A stretch of 46,413 bases of DNA. Origin: Candidatus Hinthialibacter antarcticus. GTDB lineage: Bacteria > Hinthialibacterota > Hinthialibacteria > Hinthialibacterales > Hinthialibacteraceae. Positions 12,754 through 21,339 of this stretch are shown piece by piece. The DNA is taken from positions 1 to 46,413 of the forward strand of contig JAVCCE010000032.1 of assembly GCA_030765645.1 (NCBI GenBank), written 5' to 3'. The stretch's first letter is position 1. Each line of letters begins with the position of its first letter. Under the pieces are notes generated by a model that made no database searches, was not told the origin of the DNA, and was given only the letters and a program-made list of their open reading frames with translations. The translations under genes were made by a program, and so were the position numbers.

Positions 12754-12782
12754 AAGATAACCCTATGCGTCAATGATGTCAA
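12754..12782 (-). promoter_or_regulatory. Sigma-70-type promoter of the rpoBC operon
   Basis: On the minus strand a perfect -35 TTGACA (12777-12782) is separated by exactly 17 bases from -10 TATCTT (12754-12759). It points at rpoB, giving a start near 12747. No closer promoter of similar quality is visible in the leader. Confidence 0.8.
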
Positions 12783-12913
12783 GGGCATCTATCAGATTTT
12801 TTATCATAATATCCAAATCACAGTTGACCCTGCCAGTTTATGGGGCTTATATAAATTGTTTGGCCTATTCCCCCTAATAATCCAGGGCAAATAAGCCGCC
12901 TCGCCTGATTGTA

Positions 12914-12919
12914 TATAAT
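12914..12919 (+). promoter_or_regulatory. Possible -10 box of the HAD gene
   Basis: TATAAT occurs 28 bases before the GTG start of the HAD gene. No good -35 is found 16-18 bases upstream, so this is a tentative assignment. The rest of 12783-12913 holds nothing I recognise. Confidence 0.35.
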
Positions 12920-12946
12920 ATCGAACTCGCAAAATTGGAGAAAAAC

Positions 12947-13591
12947 GTGCTCGAAGCAATTATTTTTGACATGGACGGCGTGTTGGTTGATTCAGAACAG
13001 TTTATTCGTCAGGCGGCGGTAAACATGTTCGCTGAAAAAGGCGTTTCGGTCGATGCTGACGATTTTCTTCCTTTCACAGGAACAGGAGAAAACCGATTTA
13101 TTGGCGGCGTGGCTGGACTCTATGGAATTTCGATTGATCTCGAAAAGGACAAAGCCCGGCTGTATGCGATCTATGGCGAACTCATTGTCGGGAATCTCGA
13201 GCCGCTTGACGGCGTAGTCGATTTTATAGCGCACTGCCGCAAAAATGGATGGAAGTTGTCTGTCGCATCAAGCGCGGACGATATTAAAGTTGACCAAAAC
13301 TTGAATGGGATCGGCATCCCCAGAGACCAATTTGATGCGGTGACAACCGGAAGCGATGTGACCCGCACCAAGCCCGACCCCGATATCTTCTTAATCACGG
13401 CGAAAAAAATGGGCGTTCATCCTGGAAATTGCCTGGTAATCGAAGACGCCGTTTCCGGCGTGACCGCTGCCAAAGCGGCGGGATGCCGTTGTTTGGCGCT
13501 GACCACCAGTTTCTCTCCCGAAGCGCTCCATGAAGCCGACTGGATTGGAAAAACCCTCGCTGATTTCCCTAAAGAAGCCATAGAATGGTAA
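12947..13591 (+). CDS. HAD-superfamily phosphatase, phosphoglucomutase/phosphoglycolate-like
   Basis: HAD hydrolase of 214 residues with motif I DMDGVLVDS next to the N-terminus, motif II VASSAD, a Lys in the TRTKPDPDIF segment, and motif III VIEDAVSGVTAAKAAG. The cap sits between motifs I and II, as in the beta-phosphoglucomutase and phosphoglycolate phosphatase subfamily. It probably dephosphorylates or isomerises a small phosphorylated metabolite; the substrate cannot be told. I chose GTG at 12947 because GGAG lies six bases upstream and motif I normally begins within about ten residues. A longer TTG start at 12935 would bury that Shine-Dalgarno. It stands alone, divergent from rpoB, and ends in a strong terminator. 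Confidence 0.9.
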   Translation: MLEAIIFDMDGVLVDSEQFIRQAAVNMFAEKGVSVDADDFLPFTGTGENRFIGGVAGLYGISIDLEKDKARLYAIYGELIVGNLEPLDGVVDFIAHCRKNGWKLSVASSADDIKVDQNLNGIGIPRDQFDAVTTGSDVTRTKPDPDIFLITAKKMGVHPGNCLVIEDAVSGVTAAKAAGCRCLALTTSFSPEALHEADWIGKTLADFPKEAIEW

Positions 13592-13629
13592 AAAAAAGCC
13601 GGAGTGGAAATATCCGCCCCGGCCTTTTA
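13590..13629. terminator. Bidirectional rho-independent terminator
   Basis: A 10-bp stem (13598-13607 with 13614-13623, one mismatch and one G-U) is flanked by an A-run on the left and CTTTTA on the right. It can therefore stop the HAD gene on the plus strand and the EF-G paralogue / small gene unit on the minus strand. Confidence 0.85.
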
Positions 13630-13651
13630 TCTCTCTATTGTACAAAAACAA

Positions 13652-13858
13652 CTACATATTGACTGCTTCAGCCGACTCGTCATCCTCGTCGGAGAGTTTG
13701 CTTTTCAAGATTTTTTGAACCCGGTCAGCCATATCCGACGGGATGAGAGCGTCTAACCGTCGGCGGAAGCCTACATCCGCTTCGTGGTAATCGACCCGCT
13801 CACCGTTCTCGCCAGTGTCAATCTTGGCCAGATTCAGTCTGAGTCTCTCTTTTGTCAT
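13652..13858 (-). CDS. Small uncharacterised protein linked to the EF-G paralogue
   Basis: 68-residue soluble protein starting MTKERLRLNLAKIDTGENG. It is charged, with no membrane segment and an acidic C-terminus (KSKLSDEDDESAEAVNM). I do not recognise the family. The ATG at 13856-13858 is preferred; a TTG five codons upstream is possible, and the Shine-Dalgarno is weak for both. It begins 66 bases after the EF-G-like gene on the same strand and ends just before a shared terminator, so the two are probably co-transcribed. Confidence 0.6.
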   Translation of the reverse strand: MTKERLRLNLAKIDTGENGERVDYHEADVGFRRRLDALIPSDMADRVQKILKSKLSDEDDESAEAVNM

Positions 13859-13924
13859 CGCCCTGCTCAACAATAATAAAATAATAGATAGTATCGTTAT
13901 CGACAGAGCGAAGCTGATCTTAAC

Positions 13925-16012
13925 CTATTCTTCGTCAAGTTCTTCCATTGCGCATTCGGCAATAATCTTCTGGGCCACTTCATTCGGCACGGGATCATAA
14001 TGCGAAGGCCGCATTTCAAAACTGCCGCGCCCCTGGGTAATCGACCGTAAGTCGATTGAATAGGTGAACATTTCCGCTAACGGCGCGTGAGCGCGAATGA
14101 TTTGCTTTCCATTGGCTGGCTCCATGCCCAAGACGCGCCCCCGGCGGGTGTTGAGGTCACCCATTACGTCGCCCATGTAATCGTCAGGGATCGTAACTTC
14201 AACTGTCATAACAGGTTCTAACAGGACTGGCTTGCATTTTTCTTTGGCAATTTGACGAAAACACTTAGAAGCCGCCATTTTAAAAGCCATTTCAGATGAA
14301 TCGACATCGTGATACTTTCCATCGAACACTTCAGCGCAGACATCCACAACAGGAAATCCGGCTAAAAATCCGCGTACCATCGCATCCGCAATGCCCTTCT
14401 CTACCGCAGGAACGAATTTTGTCGGTATTGATCCGCCGAAGAGGCTATTAACAAATTCATATTCTTTACCGCGTTCCAATGGTTTGAGACGCAAATGGAC
14501 TTCGCCGAACTGACCGCGCCCGCCGGATTGCTTTTTGTGACGGTAGCTGCCTTCGCCCTGGGCGCTAATGGTTTCCCGGTAAGCGACCTTCGGCGTTTTA
14601 AGTTCTACTTTGATTTTGCTTTGGTTTTTGAGACGTTCGATCAATAAATCAATCTGCATCTGCCCCGCAGCAGAAATCACCGTTTCACCGGTTTCGTGGT
14701 CGCGTCCCGCTTTAATGGTCGGGTCGCCTGAAATCAATTTTGGAATCAGGCCGCCAATTTTGTCTTCGTCATTCTTATCGTCCACATGAAAAGCCTGGTG
14801 AACTTGCGGTTGTGGGTACGTCGTCGGCGCGACCAGAAGATCGCCCGCTTCCGTCGAGATGGTATCGTTGGTTTCAAACGAGTCAATTTTTGCGATTGCA
14901 ACAATATCGCCCGTTGAGGCGCTTGGAATTGAGGTGTGTTTTTTACCGTTGACTTCGAGGATATGCCCCACGCGGTCTTTGCTGTCTTTGCTGCGGTTGA
15001 ATAATTCGCCATCGCCTTTCAGGGTTCCACTCATGACGCGCAGGAATGAAATTTTCCCGACAAACGGGTCAACCAAACTTTTAAAAATAAAGCCAATGCC
15101 GGGGCCGTCTTCTTGAACAGGCTCTTCGGTAATTTCGTCGCTGCCTTTTTTGCACGCATGGAAGGTTTTGCGATCAAGAGGAGTTGGGATGTAATTCACC
15201 AAACCGTCCATGAGCGATTCGATGCCAATGCAGTTATAGGCGTCGGAAACCAAAATAGGAACGGTTGCTCCGGTTAGCGCGCCGTCGTGCAGGCCATGAC
15301 GAATGTCTTCATAGCTTAATTCTTCTTCATTAAGATATCGCTCCATCAATGTATCATCGGTCACAACGGAGGCTTCGATCATCTTGGCGTGAAATTCTTC
15401 TTCCACGTCTTTGACGTCATCTGGAATTTCTTCGCTTTTTTCCACGCCGCCTTTTTCATTAAAGGTCAACGCTTTATCGGTAACCAAGTCGATGACGCCT
15501 TTGAAACCGCTTTCCTGGCCCCAGGGTAAACGAACGGGACAAACTTTTGCGCCTAAGTCTTCTAATTGCTGGACGCAGTTTTGAAAATTTGCGTGTTCGC
15601 AATCCATCCGGTTAACGACGACAACGCGAGGAATGTCCATCTCAACGATATAGTCCCAGATTTTTTCGGTTTCGACCTCGACGCCGCTTTGCGCATTGAT
15701 GACAAGCAATACGCCATCGGCTGCGTGCAGTGCGCCTTTGATATCGCCGACAAAATCCGAGTAGCCCGGCGTGTCGATCAGTTGGATTTCAATATCTTTA
15801 TACGTGCAGGTCAATATTTTCGAGGTAAGGGTGTGTTTCTTTTGTTTTTCGTCGTCTAAATAGTCGGCATACGTGGTCCCATCCAAAATTCGCCCCAACT
15901 TGTCAATGACGCCGGTATGATAAAGCATCGCTTCAATGAGAGAGGTTTTACCGCAACCGTGGTGCCCCACAACAGCGATGTTTCGTTTTTTACTGACTGC
16001 GATCTGGCTCAT
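13925..16012 (-). CDS. EF-G-like translational GTPase (EF-G2 subfamily)
   Basis: 695-residue protein with the EF-G domain layout but clearly divergent from fusA. G1 is GHHGCGKT (16-23), G4 is NRMD (134-137), and the C-terminus has YMGDVMGDLNTRRGRVLGME and YSIDLRSITQGRGSFEM. G3 reads DTPGYSDF (80-87), so the catalytic His of translational GTPases is Tyr; the switch I RGITI signature is replaced by KKHTLTS. Both changes are typical of the EF-G2-like paralogues, whose role is not settled. AGGAGGAAG lies just before the ATG. It is followed by a 68-residue unknown in the same transcript. It is not a copy of fusA made by recent duplication. Confidence 0.93.
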   Translation of the reverse strand: MSQIAVSKKRNIAVVGHHGCGKTSLIEAMLYHTGVIDKLGRILDGTTYADYLDDEKQKKHTLTSKILTCTYKDIEIQLIDTPGYSDFVGDIKGALHAADGVLLVINAQSGVEVETEKIWDYIVEMDIPRVVVVNRMDCEHANFQNCVQQLEDLGAKVCPVRLPWGQESGFKGVIDLVTDKALTFNEKGGVEKSEEIPDDVKDVEEEFHAKMIEASVVTDDTLMERYLNEEELSYEDIRHGLHDGALTGATVPILVSDAYNCIGIESLMDGLVNYIPTPLDRKTFHACKKGSDEITEEPVQEDGPGIGFIFKSLVDPFVGKISFLRVMSGTLKGDGELFNRSKDSKDRVGHILEVNGKKHTSIPSASTGDIVAIAKIDSFETNDTISTEAGDLLVAPTTYPQPQVHQAFHVDDKNDEDKIGGLIPKLISGDPTIKAGRDHETGETVISAAGQMQIDLLIERLKNQSKIKVELKTPKVAYRETISAQGEGSYRHKKQSGGRGQFGEVHLRLKPLERGKEYEFVNSLFGGSIPTKFVPAVEKGIADAMVRGFLAGFPVVDVCAEVFDGKYHDVDSSEMAFKMAASKCFRQIAKEKCKPVLLEPVMTVEVTIPDDYMGDVMGDLNTRRGRVLGMEPANGKQIIRAHAPLAEMFTYSIDLRSITQGRGSFEMRPSHYDPVPNEVAQKIIAECAMEELDEE

Positions 16013-16158
16013 GTAAAACTTCCTCCTCTATGTCCTCTGCTTCCAAGGATGAAATTGAGGGTCGCCCCTCCCCATGCGAAGCGTGATTAGAATCCCATTA
16101 AAGTTGATAGATTAACATTAGATACGGGTCGAAGGTAAGCCTCTCAGAATAAAGCGGC

Positions 16159-16422
16159 TTATTCGCTAGGAAAATGAGGATCAAACACAAGCGCAAGAGG
16201 AGCCGATGGATTAAATTGAAGGCGGGTTGAGATAACGGTTTGTTGGAGAAAATGTGGAGATAAATTGCGATGGTGGTTCAAATTACCAGCGCCGCCATGA
16301 GAGACGGAGGAAGAAAAACTCGTAGAAAACGAGCCTCCTATGTCCGACTGGGTCGCGCATCCAACTGATGTCAACACCAAGGAAATAATCACAAACAAAA
16401 TTGAAACGCGTTTTCTGTTCAT
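16159..16422 (-). CDS. Small putative lipoprotein
   Basis: 87 residues. The N-terminus MNRKRV is followed by a hydrophobic stretch and LTSVGCATQS, a plausible signal peptidase II site with Cys22 as the lipidated residue. The -3 residue is Ser rather than Leu, so the box is not perfect. The mature part is Ser-, Gly- and His-rich and unlike any family I know. AAGGG lies five bases before the ATG, and a strong promoter lies upstream. It is divergent from pyrD. Confidence 0.7.
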   Translation of the reverse strand: MNRKRVSILFVIISLVLTSVGCATQSDIGGSFSTSFSSSVSHGGAGNLNHHRNLSPHFLQQTVISTRLQFNPSAPLALVFDPHFPSE

Positions 16423-16453
16423 TTAACCCTTTTCTCATGCTCTCCAAGGTTTC

Positions 16454-16482
16454 ATTATAGGGAAACGATTCGCACTTCGCAA
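16454..16482 (-). promoter_or_regulatory. Sigma-70-type promoter of the small lipoprotein
   Basis: On the minus strand TTGCGA (16477-16482) and TATAAT (16454-16459) are 17 bases apart and point at the lipoprotein gene, with a predicted leader of about 25 bases. Confidence 0.75.
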
Positions 16483-16509
16483 CAGATAAATTTACAGGAC
16501 GCTTCTCAA

Positions 16510-17577
16510 TTGATCCGCACACTCTATCAATCCATCGCAAAGCCTATCTTTTTCCGCTTCGATCCTGAGTGGATCCATGAAACGATTTTGCACACGCTAC
16601 CACTCATCGGCCCCTTGAAGCCGGTCATGCAAAATCAGTTTTCATTTAACGACGGCCGGCTCAAGCAAACCATTTGGGGATTAGACTTCAATACTCCAAT
16701 CGGTCTCGCGGGCGGGTTCGATAAAAATGCGCGATGCGTGAATTTGTGGGACGCTTTCGGCTTTTCATTTTTTGAAATCGGAACGGTGACGCCGAAACCG
16801 CAACCTGGCAATCCCAAACCACGGTTGTTTCGCTACCCGCATCGGGAAGCTTTGATTAACCGCATGGGGTTCAACAACGACGGAAGCGAAGTCATCGCTG
16901 AGCGCTTGCAACATCTGGCGGCGCTGCCTCACCGGGCGTTAATGGGCGTGAGCCTGGGCAAGCAATTTGATACTCCAGTAGACGATTTAGACCAAGTCGT
17001 TGATGACTATTGCACGTCCTTGAAACGCCTGCATGATTACGGTGATTTCTTCGTCGTGAATGTGAGTTCGCCCAATACGAAAAACTTGCGCGAACTACAA
17101 CAGAAAGAATCCCTGCAAGCGATACTGAATGCGTTAAAAATGGAACTTCAGACAAAAGATAAGGCGAAACCTCTGTGCGTGAAATTTGCGCCCGACCTCA
17201 GCGAAGAGCAAATCAACGAAGCGGTAAGCGCCGCATTAGAATGCGGGATTGACGGCTTCATCGCAACCAACACCACCAACCAAACCGGGGAAACGGAAAG
17301 CGGCGGACTCAGCGGCAAGCCCCTACGGGAACGCGCCACCGAAGTTGTAAAACTCATTGCGCACATTACCGAAGGCAACGTCCCCATCATCGGTTGCGGT
17401 GGAATACTCGACGCGCCAGACGCAATCGAAAAATTGGAAGCGGGCGCCTGGGCGCTGCAAATTTATACAGGGTTCGTCTATCGCGGGCCGGGCGTCGTCT
17501 ATGACTTGAATTGCGGGATACTCAACGAAATGGACAAACGCGGCTTTACTCATCTTTCTGATTTTCGTAAAGGATAA
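16510..17577 (+). CDS. pyrD: Dihydroorotate dehydrogenase (quinone), class 2
   Basis: Oxidises dihydroorotate to orotate with FMN and passes electrons to quinone (pyrimidine synthesis, inner membrane face). 355 residues against 336 in E. coli. The N-terminal helical extension of class 2 enzymes is present (about 1-45), followed by the barrel with PIGLAGGFDKNA (63-74), NRMGFNNDG (117-125) and VNVSSPNTKNLRELQ with the catalytic Ser (186/187). GCGGI and the phosphate-binding IYTGFVYRGPG lie near the end. The start is TTG at 16510; AGGA lies about ten bases upstream and no better codon precedes the conserved region. It is divergent from the lipoprotein. Confidence 0.95.
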   Translation: MIRTLYQSIAKPIFFRFDPEWIHETILHTLPLIGPLKPVMQNQFSFNDGRLKQTIWGLDFNTPIGLAGGFDKNARCVNLWDAFGFSFFEIGTVTPKPQPGNPKPRLFRYPHREALINRMGFNNDGSEVIAERLQHLAALPHRALMGVSLGKQFDTPVDDLDQVVDDYCTSLKRLHDYGDFFVVNVSSPNTKNLRELQQKESLQAILNALKMELQTKDKAKPLCVKFAPDLSEEQINEAVSAALECGIDGFIATNTTNQTGETESGGLSGKPLRERATEVVKLIAHITEGNVPIIGCGGILDAPDAIEKLEAGAWALQIYTGFVYRGPGVVYDLNCGILNEMDKRGFTHLSDFRKG

Positions 17578-17602
17578 GACCGTTTTATAAATGGTGTTTG
17601 TT

Positions 17603-17633
17603 CAGCGCGCTCGAAGGGCTCAGCGATAAAGAC
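17603..17633 (+). repeat. Short dispersed motif, copy A
   Basis: CAGCGCGCTCGAAGGGCTCA followed by GCGATAAAGACC resembles two stretches at 23442-23470 and 23529-23557 (shared core AGCG-x-GAA-x-CAGCGATWA). All copies are intergenic. The similarity is partial and may be degenerate. Confidence 0.4.
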
Positions 17634-17680
17634 CGATACAGAAACTTAATCCGAACACATTTTTGAGTGCAACTATAAAA

Positions 17681-19513
17681 ATGGACTTTCAAGGCGTACT
17701 TCAATCAAATTTGGATTCATTTCAACAACATTGGCCGCAAGCGGCGAAATTGCTGCAAACATTTTTCGCCAACCATAAAATCAAAATTCAAACCGACGGC
17801 GTCAACGTCAAACTCCGGTTTCTACATAACCATTCAGACGCATACGTCGAAATGATTGCGCCAATCCAACCGGACCTTTCACTAAACACATACAGGCAAT
17901 ACGAACAGTTCAAACCAGAACGGCAGTGGCTCATCTTAATGGGCGCATCGGCTGTTTCGCCGGATTTTTTCGTTCTTCGACCACAAGATAATTCCACTCC
18001 AGTCGTCATCGTCGAACCTGACGTCGCGGTTCTTGCCGCGTATTGCTGCATCCGCTCATTCGCCGCTCTGGTTTCATGCAAACAATTTCATGGGTTTCTC
18101 GGCCCCAGCGCATTGCGTGAATTTCAACAAACGCTGGTCGACCGGTTGCATCCTTTTTTTCTCGCCAAGCCCAATATTCATTTCATTCCAGGAACCGAAT
18201 ACGCCCGACCGACTGAGGAAGAATCGCAGCGTCTTCAAACCGTGCAAAAGATGGTCATGCACGAGCGTGAAGTGCTGCTGAAGAAAGCAGAAGCCGCACA
18301 ACAACGCTACCACAATCAACAAAACAAAAAAACGAAAAAAGTATTCCTGGTTATCCCCTCGGTGTCTTGTTGGCGCAACATCTGCGACGGCTTGGCGGAA
18401 GGGTTCGAGAAAAATGGCATTGAAGTATTCAAATTTTATCACCTCTTTCCTCCCTCGAACGTCACTCCTTTAGACTCGCTTCGACTCACAGCGGTGTTTT
18501 ATAAACAGCAACCCGACCTGATTATTACGCTGAGCCATGCGTCCGATTTATTTATTCAGGGCATTGAATCCATGCCCGTCAAACGATTGGTTTGGTATAT
18601 CGACGAACCCAACCATCTCATTCACAAACCGCATGGACGTTTTGATTATCTGGTTCCAGTCTGGAAAGAATTTAATGCAACGCTTGAGCAACGCGGCGGT
18701 ACCCTGCTCGACGAAGTGCCGATTGGATGCGGCGCGATCCAATCATCACATCAGAACGACTTAGAGTGCGAGGTCGGTTTCGTCGGCAGCATCGTTGATA
18801 CGATAGACATACAAAAAGCGCTGCCCGATGAGATTAGACAAAAAGTTCAAGCCATCGTAAATGAAAAACTGGCTGATTGCAGCCGCGTCTATTCAGAATT
18901 GCTCTCGCGTTTTGGCTTGGATGAGAAAGACATTCAAATCATCACTCAGGTTGTTCAGCCAATTCTTCGCACAGCCGGCATGACCGACGCGTCGTTATTG
19001 GAATTTTATCTGAACGTCGAATGCAATCGTATCCGCCGCATTTCGGTTTTGTCGGCGCTGCATGAATTTGATTTGAAGATATACGGCAATCCTGAGTGGC
19101 AGCGCCTCCTGCAAGACACGCCGATTGCTCATTGTTATCAGGGAAAAGGGTTGACCTCACAAGAGTGCTATGACTTTTACTGCTCGGCGAAAATCAGCAT
19201 CAATATTCATCCGTGCTTCGCGCACAGCGGCCCCAATACGCGAGATTTTGACATCCCCATGTGCGGTGGATTTCTGTTGAGTGATATTGGTATCCACGCC
19301 AAAGAGCGCATGGCGGAATTTTATAACGCCGAAAACGAAATCGCGTTATTTGACGAACCTGAATCAGCGGCGGACGCCGTTCGGCGCTACCTTCAACATC
19401 CCGACCAGCGCCAGAGAATGATCGAAGCCGCGCAACAGCGCACCTCCCGCGATCATTCCTACGCGGCGAGAGCGAAGCAGATGATGGTTTTTTTACGATG
19501 TACAGAAACGTAA
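17681..19513 (+). CDS. CgeB-like glycosyltransferase
   Basis: About 610 residues. The C-terminal part matches the CgeB/Glyco_trans_1_2 pattern: a conserved SAKISINIHPCFAHSGPNTR, then RDFDIPMCGGFLLSD (a variant of the usual R-x-F-E-x-x-A-C-G-x-F), then ENEIALFDEPESAADAVRRYL. The middle has the donor-side GFVGSI motif and a DUF3880-like segment. The N-terminal 200 residues are not recognised. Such proteins decorate spores, flagella or surface glycans; the acceptor here is unknown. The start is uncertain: ATG at 17681 is taken, with a TTG six codons earlier; neither has a strong Shine-Dalgarno. It is convergent with the Tat-signal gene. Confidence 0.8.
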   Translation: MDFQGVLQSNLDSFQQHWPQAAKLLQTFFANHKIKIQTDGVNVKLRFLHNHSDAYVEMIAPIQPDLSLNTYRQYEQFKPERQWLILMGASAVSPDFFVLRPQDNSTPVVIVEPDVAVLAAYCCIRSFAALVSCKQFHGFLGPSALREFQQTLVDRLHPFFLAKPNIHFIPGTEYARPTEEESQRLQTVQKMVMHEREVLLKKAEAAQQRYHNQQNKKTKKVFLVIPSVSCWRNICDGLAEGFEKNGIEVFKFYHLFPPSNVTPLDSLRLTAVFYKQQPDLIITLSHASDLFIQGIESMPVKRLVWYIDEPNHLIHKPHGRFDYLVPVWKEFNATLEQRGGTLLDEVPIGCGAIQSSHQNDLECEVGFVGSIVDTIDIQKALPDEIRQKVQAIVNEKLADCSRVYSELLSRFGLDEKDIQIITQVVQPILRTAGMTDASLLEFYLNVECNRIRRISVLSALHEFDLKIYGNPEWQRLLQDTPIAHCYQGKGLTSQECYDFYCSAKISINIHPCFAHSGPNTRDFDIPMCGGFLLSDIGIHAKERMAEFYNAENEIALFDEPESAADAVRRYLQHPDQRQRMIEAAQQRTSRDHSYAARAKQMMVFLRCTET

Positions 19514-19523
19514 ATTGAAGTTT

Positions 19524-19644
19524 GGGGAGAGCAAACCCTGCCTAGCCTACGGCTAGCAGGCTGCCGCAGGCTGGCTCCTGGTGAGCCGCGTAAAAACGAC
19601 AACATTTCTCATCCACGCGGCTCGTCGGGAGACTCGCCCTCCCC
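19524..19644. repeat. Palindrome-rich intergenic block between convergent genes
   Basis: Nested inverted repeats: CTAGCC-TAC-GGCTAG (19542-19556), extended by CCTG/CAGG; GAGCCGCGT/ACGCGGCTC (19583-19591 with 19615-19623); and GGGGAG/CTCCCC at the outer ends. It could be a two-way termination region or a mobile palindromic element. There is no T-run typical of a simple terminator. Confidence 0.5.
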
Positions 19645-19654
19645 TTCTGTAATC

Positions 19655-21232
19655 TCAGCTCAATTTCAACCAGTCAATGCCGATTTTGTCGAGCGCGTAG
19701 CCGGTCTCTTTTGTGTAATCGCCGTAACACGCCATCCAATGGAAGCCGCGCGTTTCTTCGTTTACGCGGTCGGTATCAGCGTGCATCTGAATATCAACCT
19801 GCGAGCGGCAGATATCCATAAACGGATTATCAACCACTTCCGCCGTAAAGCCCATCCAGCGTTCAAAGTTGAAGTCGGGGTCGATCACCGTCATGGTTTC
19901 GCCCAGTTTAAACTCGACCTTGGGCGCAGCGCCGTAGTCCGACTCAAAGTGAGTCAGAATATTGACCGGCTCGTCGGTCTCGCCATCCATTTTTCGCGGC
20001 GCGGTGCAATGCGCCATAGTGACCACGCCGTCATGCGGATAAGTCGGGTCGTTCAAAAAGACCGGCTTGTTGCAGAGATAATGCAGCAATACGCCGGACG
20101 GAATGACCACAAAATCTGACTCGCAAAACGCCTGGTAGCCGCCGTCATTGAGCAGCGAAAGCGGCATACAAGCCGTCGTTTCAGAAATGCCCATCACCGT
20201 GCCCATGCAATTGTTGATGGTGAAGGCGTCCGTCCCGGCTTCGTCCATTAATTGTTGAAAGACTTCGGTCAAGAGAAAGGCGCGTTCCATAAATTCTGGG
20301 TTGGTATTCATTTCAACGCCGGGCTGTTTGAGATAATTGGCTGAATCCTGCGCACAGCGTTTGACCAGCATTTTGTTTGCTTGCGCTTTTTTGATGCGTA
20401 CGCTGAGATCGTCATAGGTGACGTCGATCAGATCCATCTTGAAAATATTGCGCGTGTGTTCCGGCGCCGATTGTCCTCCAGCGCCCCAACCGCTGGAACC
20501 GCCCAACGAAACGATCTTCTTACCCATTGTATTTTTCACCGCATAAAGCGATTTGAGCCGCCACGCGACTTCGTCCATGCGGTCGACGATAACGTCTTTC
20601 GGGCCGACGCCGGGCTGTCCGAAATCATCCACGGTTTTTCGCAGATAGCGGTTATGGGCAATCTCGTACCATAGATAGACCGGGCCGCTGCGATGGCGCA
20701 CAAACATCAGCGTCCATTTGTTTGGGTCGGAGAGCGCTTCGAGCGTGTCCGTGCCGCAGTTTGAGGCGAACATCAGCGTCACGTCATAATTTTCTTTCGC
20801 AATCGCCGCCGCCTGATCAGGATTCTGCGCCTCACGCAATGGCCGCAATTCAATCGGGAAATCGACCTCTTTCTTGAGCGATTCCATTTCATGTTCAATG
20901 CGGCGTTTTTCATCGGCAACGTCTTGCTGCGTCTTGATTCCGCCCCAACCGCGCCAACTGGTTTTTTCACGGGGCTGCGCGACGCCGTACAAAAACACAG
21001 GCTGAACGGTCAGCGTCTTCTGAATCGGTTTAATGTGTTCGGTATCATCGCTGAATGCGCGTTGCGCTCCCAAAGCGGACAACGCAATTCCTCCGGCGGC
21101 GACGGCGCTGGCGCCCGCCATGAATCCCCGGCGCGAAACGCAATCGCTAGGCTGGCTGGTGCAGATCGATTTTGTGCAGCAACGGCATTGTGACGGCAAA
21201 GATGACGACGAATGGCTATGTTCGTGAGTCAT
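19655..21232 (-). CDS. Tat-exported protein of the L-fucose isomerase-like fold
   Basis: 525 residues. The N-terminus has an unusually long His/Ser/Cys-rich n-region (MTHEHSHSSSSLPSQCRCC), then SRRGFMAGASAVAAGGIALSA, a clear twin-arginine signal with A-x-A-like cleavage sites. The C-terminal half follows the FucI/AraA-like pattern: ETTACMPLSLLNDGGYQAFCESD, MAHCTAP-x-K, THFESDYGAAP and a closing His-rich region. It is probably a periplasmic sugar isomerase or sugar-binding relative. Export of such a fold is uncommon and the substrate is unknown. ATG at 21230-21232 is chosen because GGGGGGAATTACA precedes it. It lies downstream of an aldo/keto reductase and a GH16 enzyme on the same strand. Confidence 0.75.
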   Translation of the reverse strand: MTHEHSHSSSSLPSQCRCCTKSICTSQPSDCVSRRGFMAGASAVAAGGIALSALGAQRAFSDDTEHIKPIQKTLTVQPVFLYGVAQPREKTSWRGWGGIKTQQDVADEKRRIEHEMESLKKEVDFPIELRPLREAQNPDQAAAIAKENYDVTLMFASNCGTDTLEALSDPNKWTLMFVRHRSGPVYLWYEIAHNRYLRKTVDDFGQPGVGPKDVIVDRMDEVAWRLKSLYAVKNTMGKKIVSLGGSSGWGAGGQSAPEHTRNIFKMDLIDVTYDDLSVRIKKAQANKMLVKRCAQDSANYLKQPGVEMNTNPEFMERAFLLTEVFQQLMDEAGTDAFTINNCMGTVMGISETTACMPLSLLNDGGYQAFCESDFVVIPSGVLLHYLCNKPVFLNDPTYPHDGVVTMAHCTAPRKMDGETDEPVNILTHFESDYGAAPKVEFKLGETMTVIDPDFNFERWMGFTAEVVDNPFMDICRSQVDIQMHADTDRVNEETRGFHWMACYGDYTKETGYALDKIGIDWLKLS

Positions 21233-21339
21233 TGTAATTCCCCCCATGTTGACGAACTGGATGTCGATGCGGTAAAGCAGGGTCCGCAATCAAGCAAATG
21301 TTCATACAAATGAGAGAGAAAGTCAACAAAAAAATTTAA

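Noticed and set aside
12498-12788. 96-residue open frame in the rpoB leader
   Set aside because: Crosses both leader hairpins and the promoter; basic, low-complexity end and no family resemblance.
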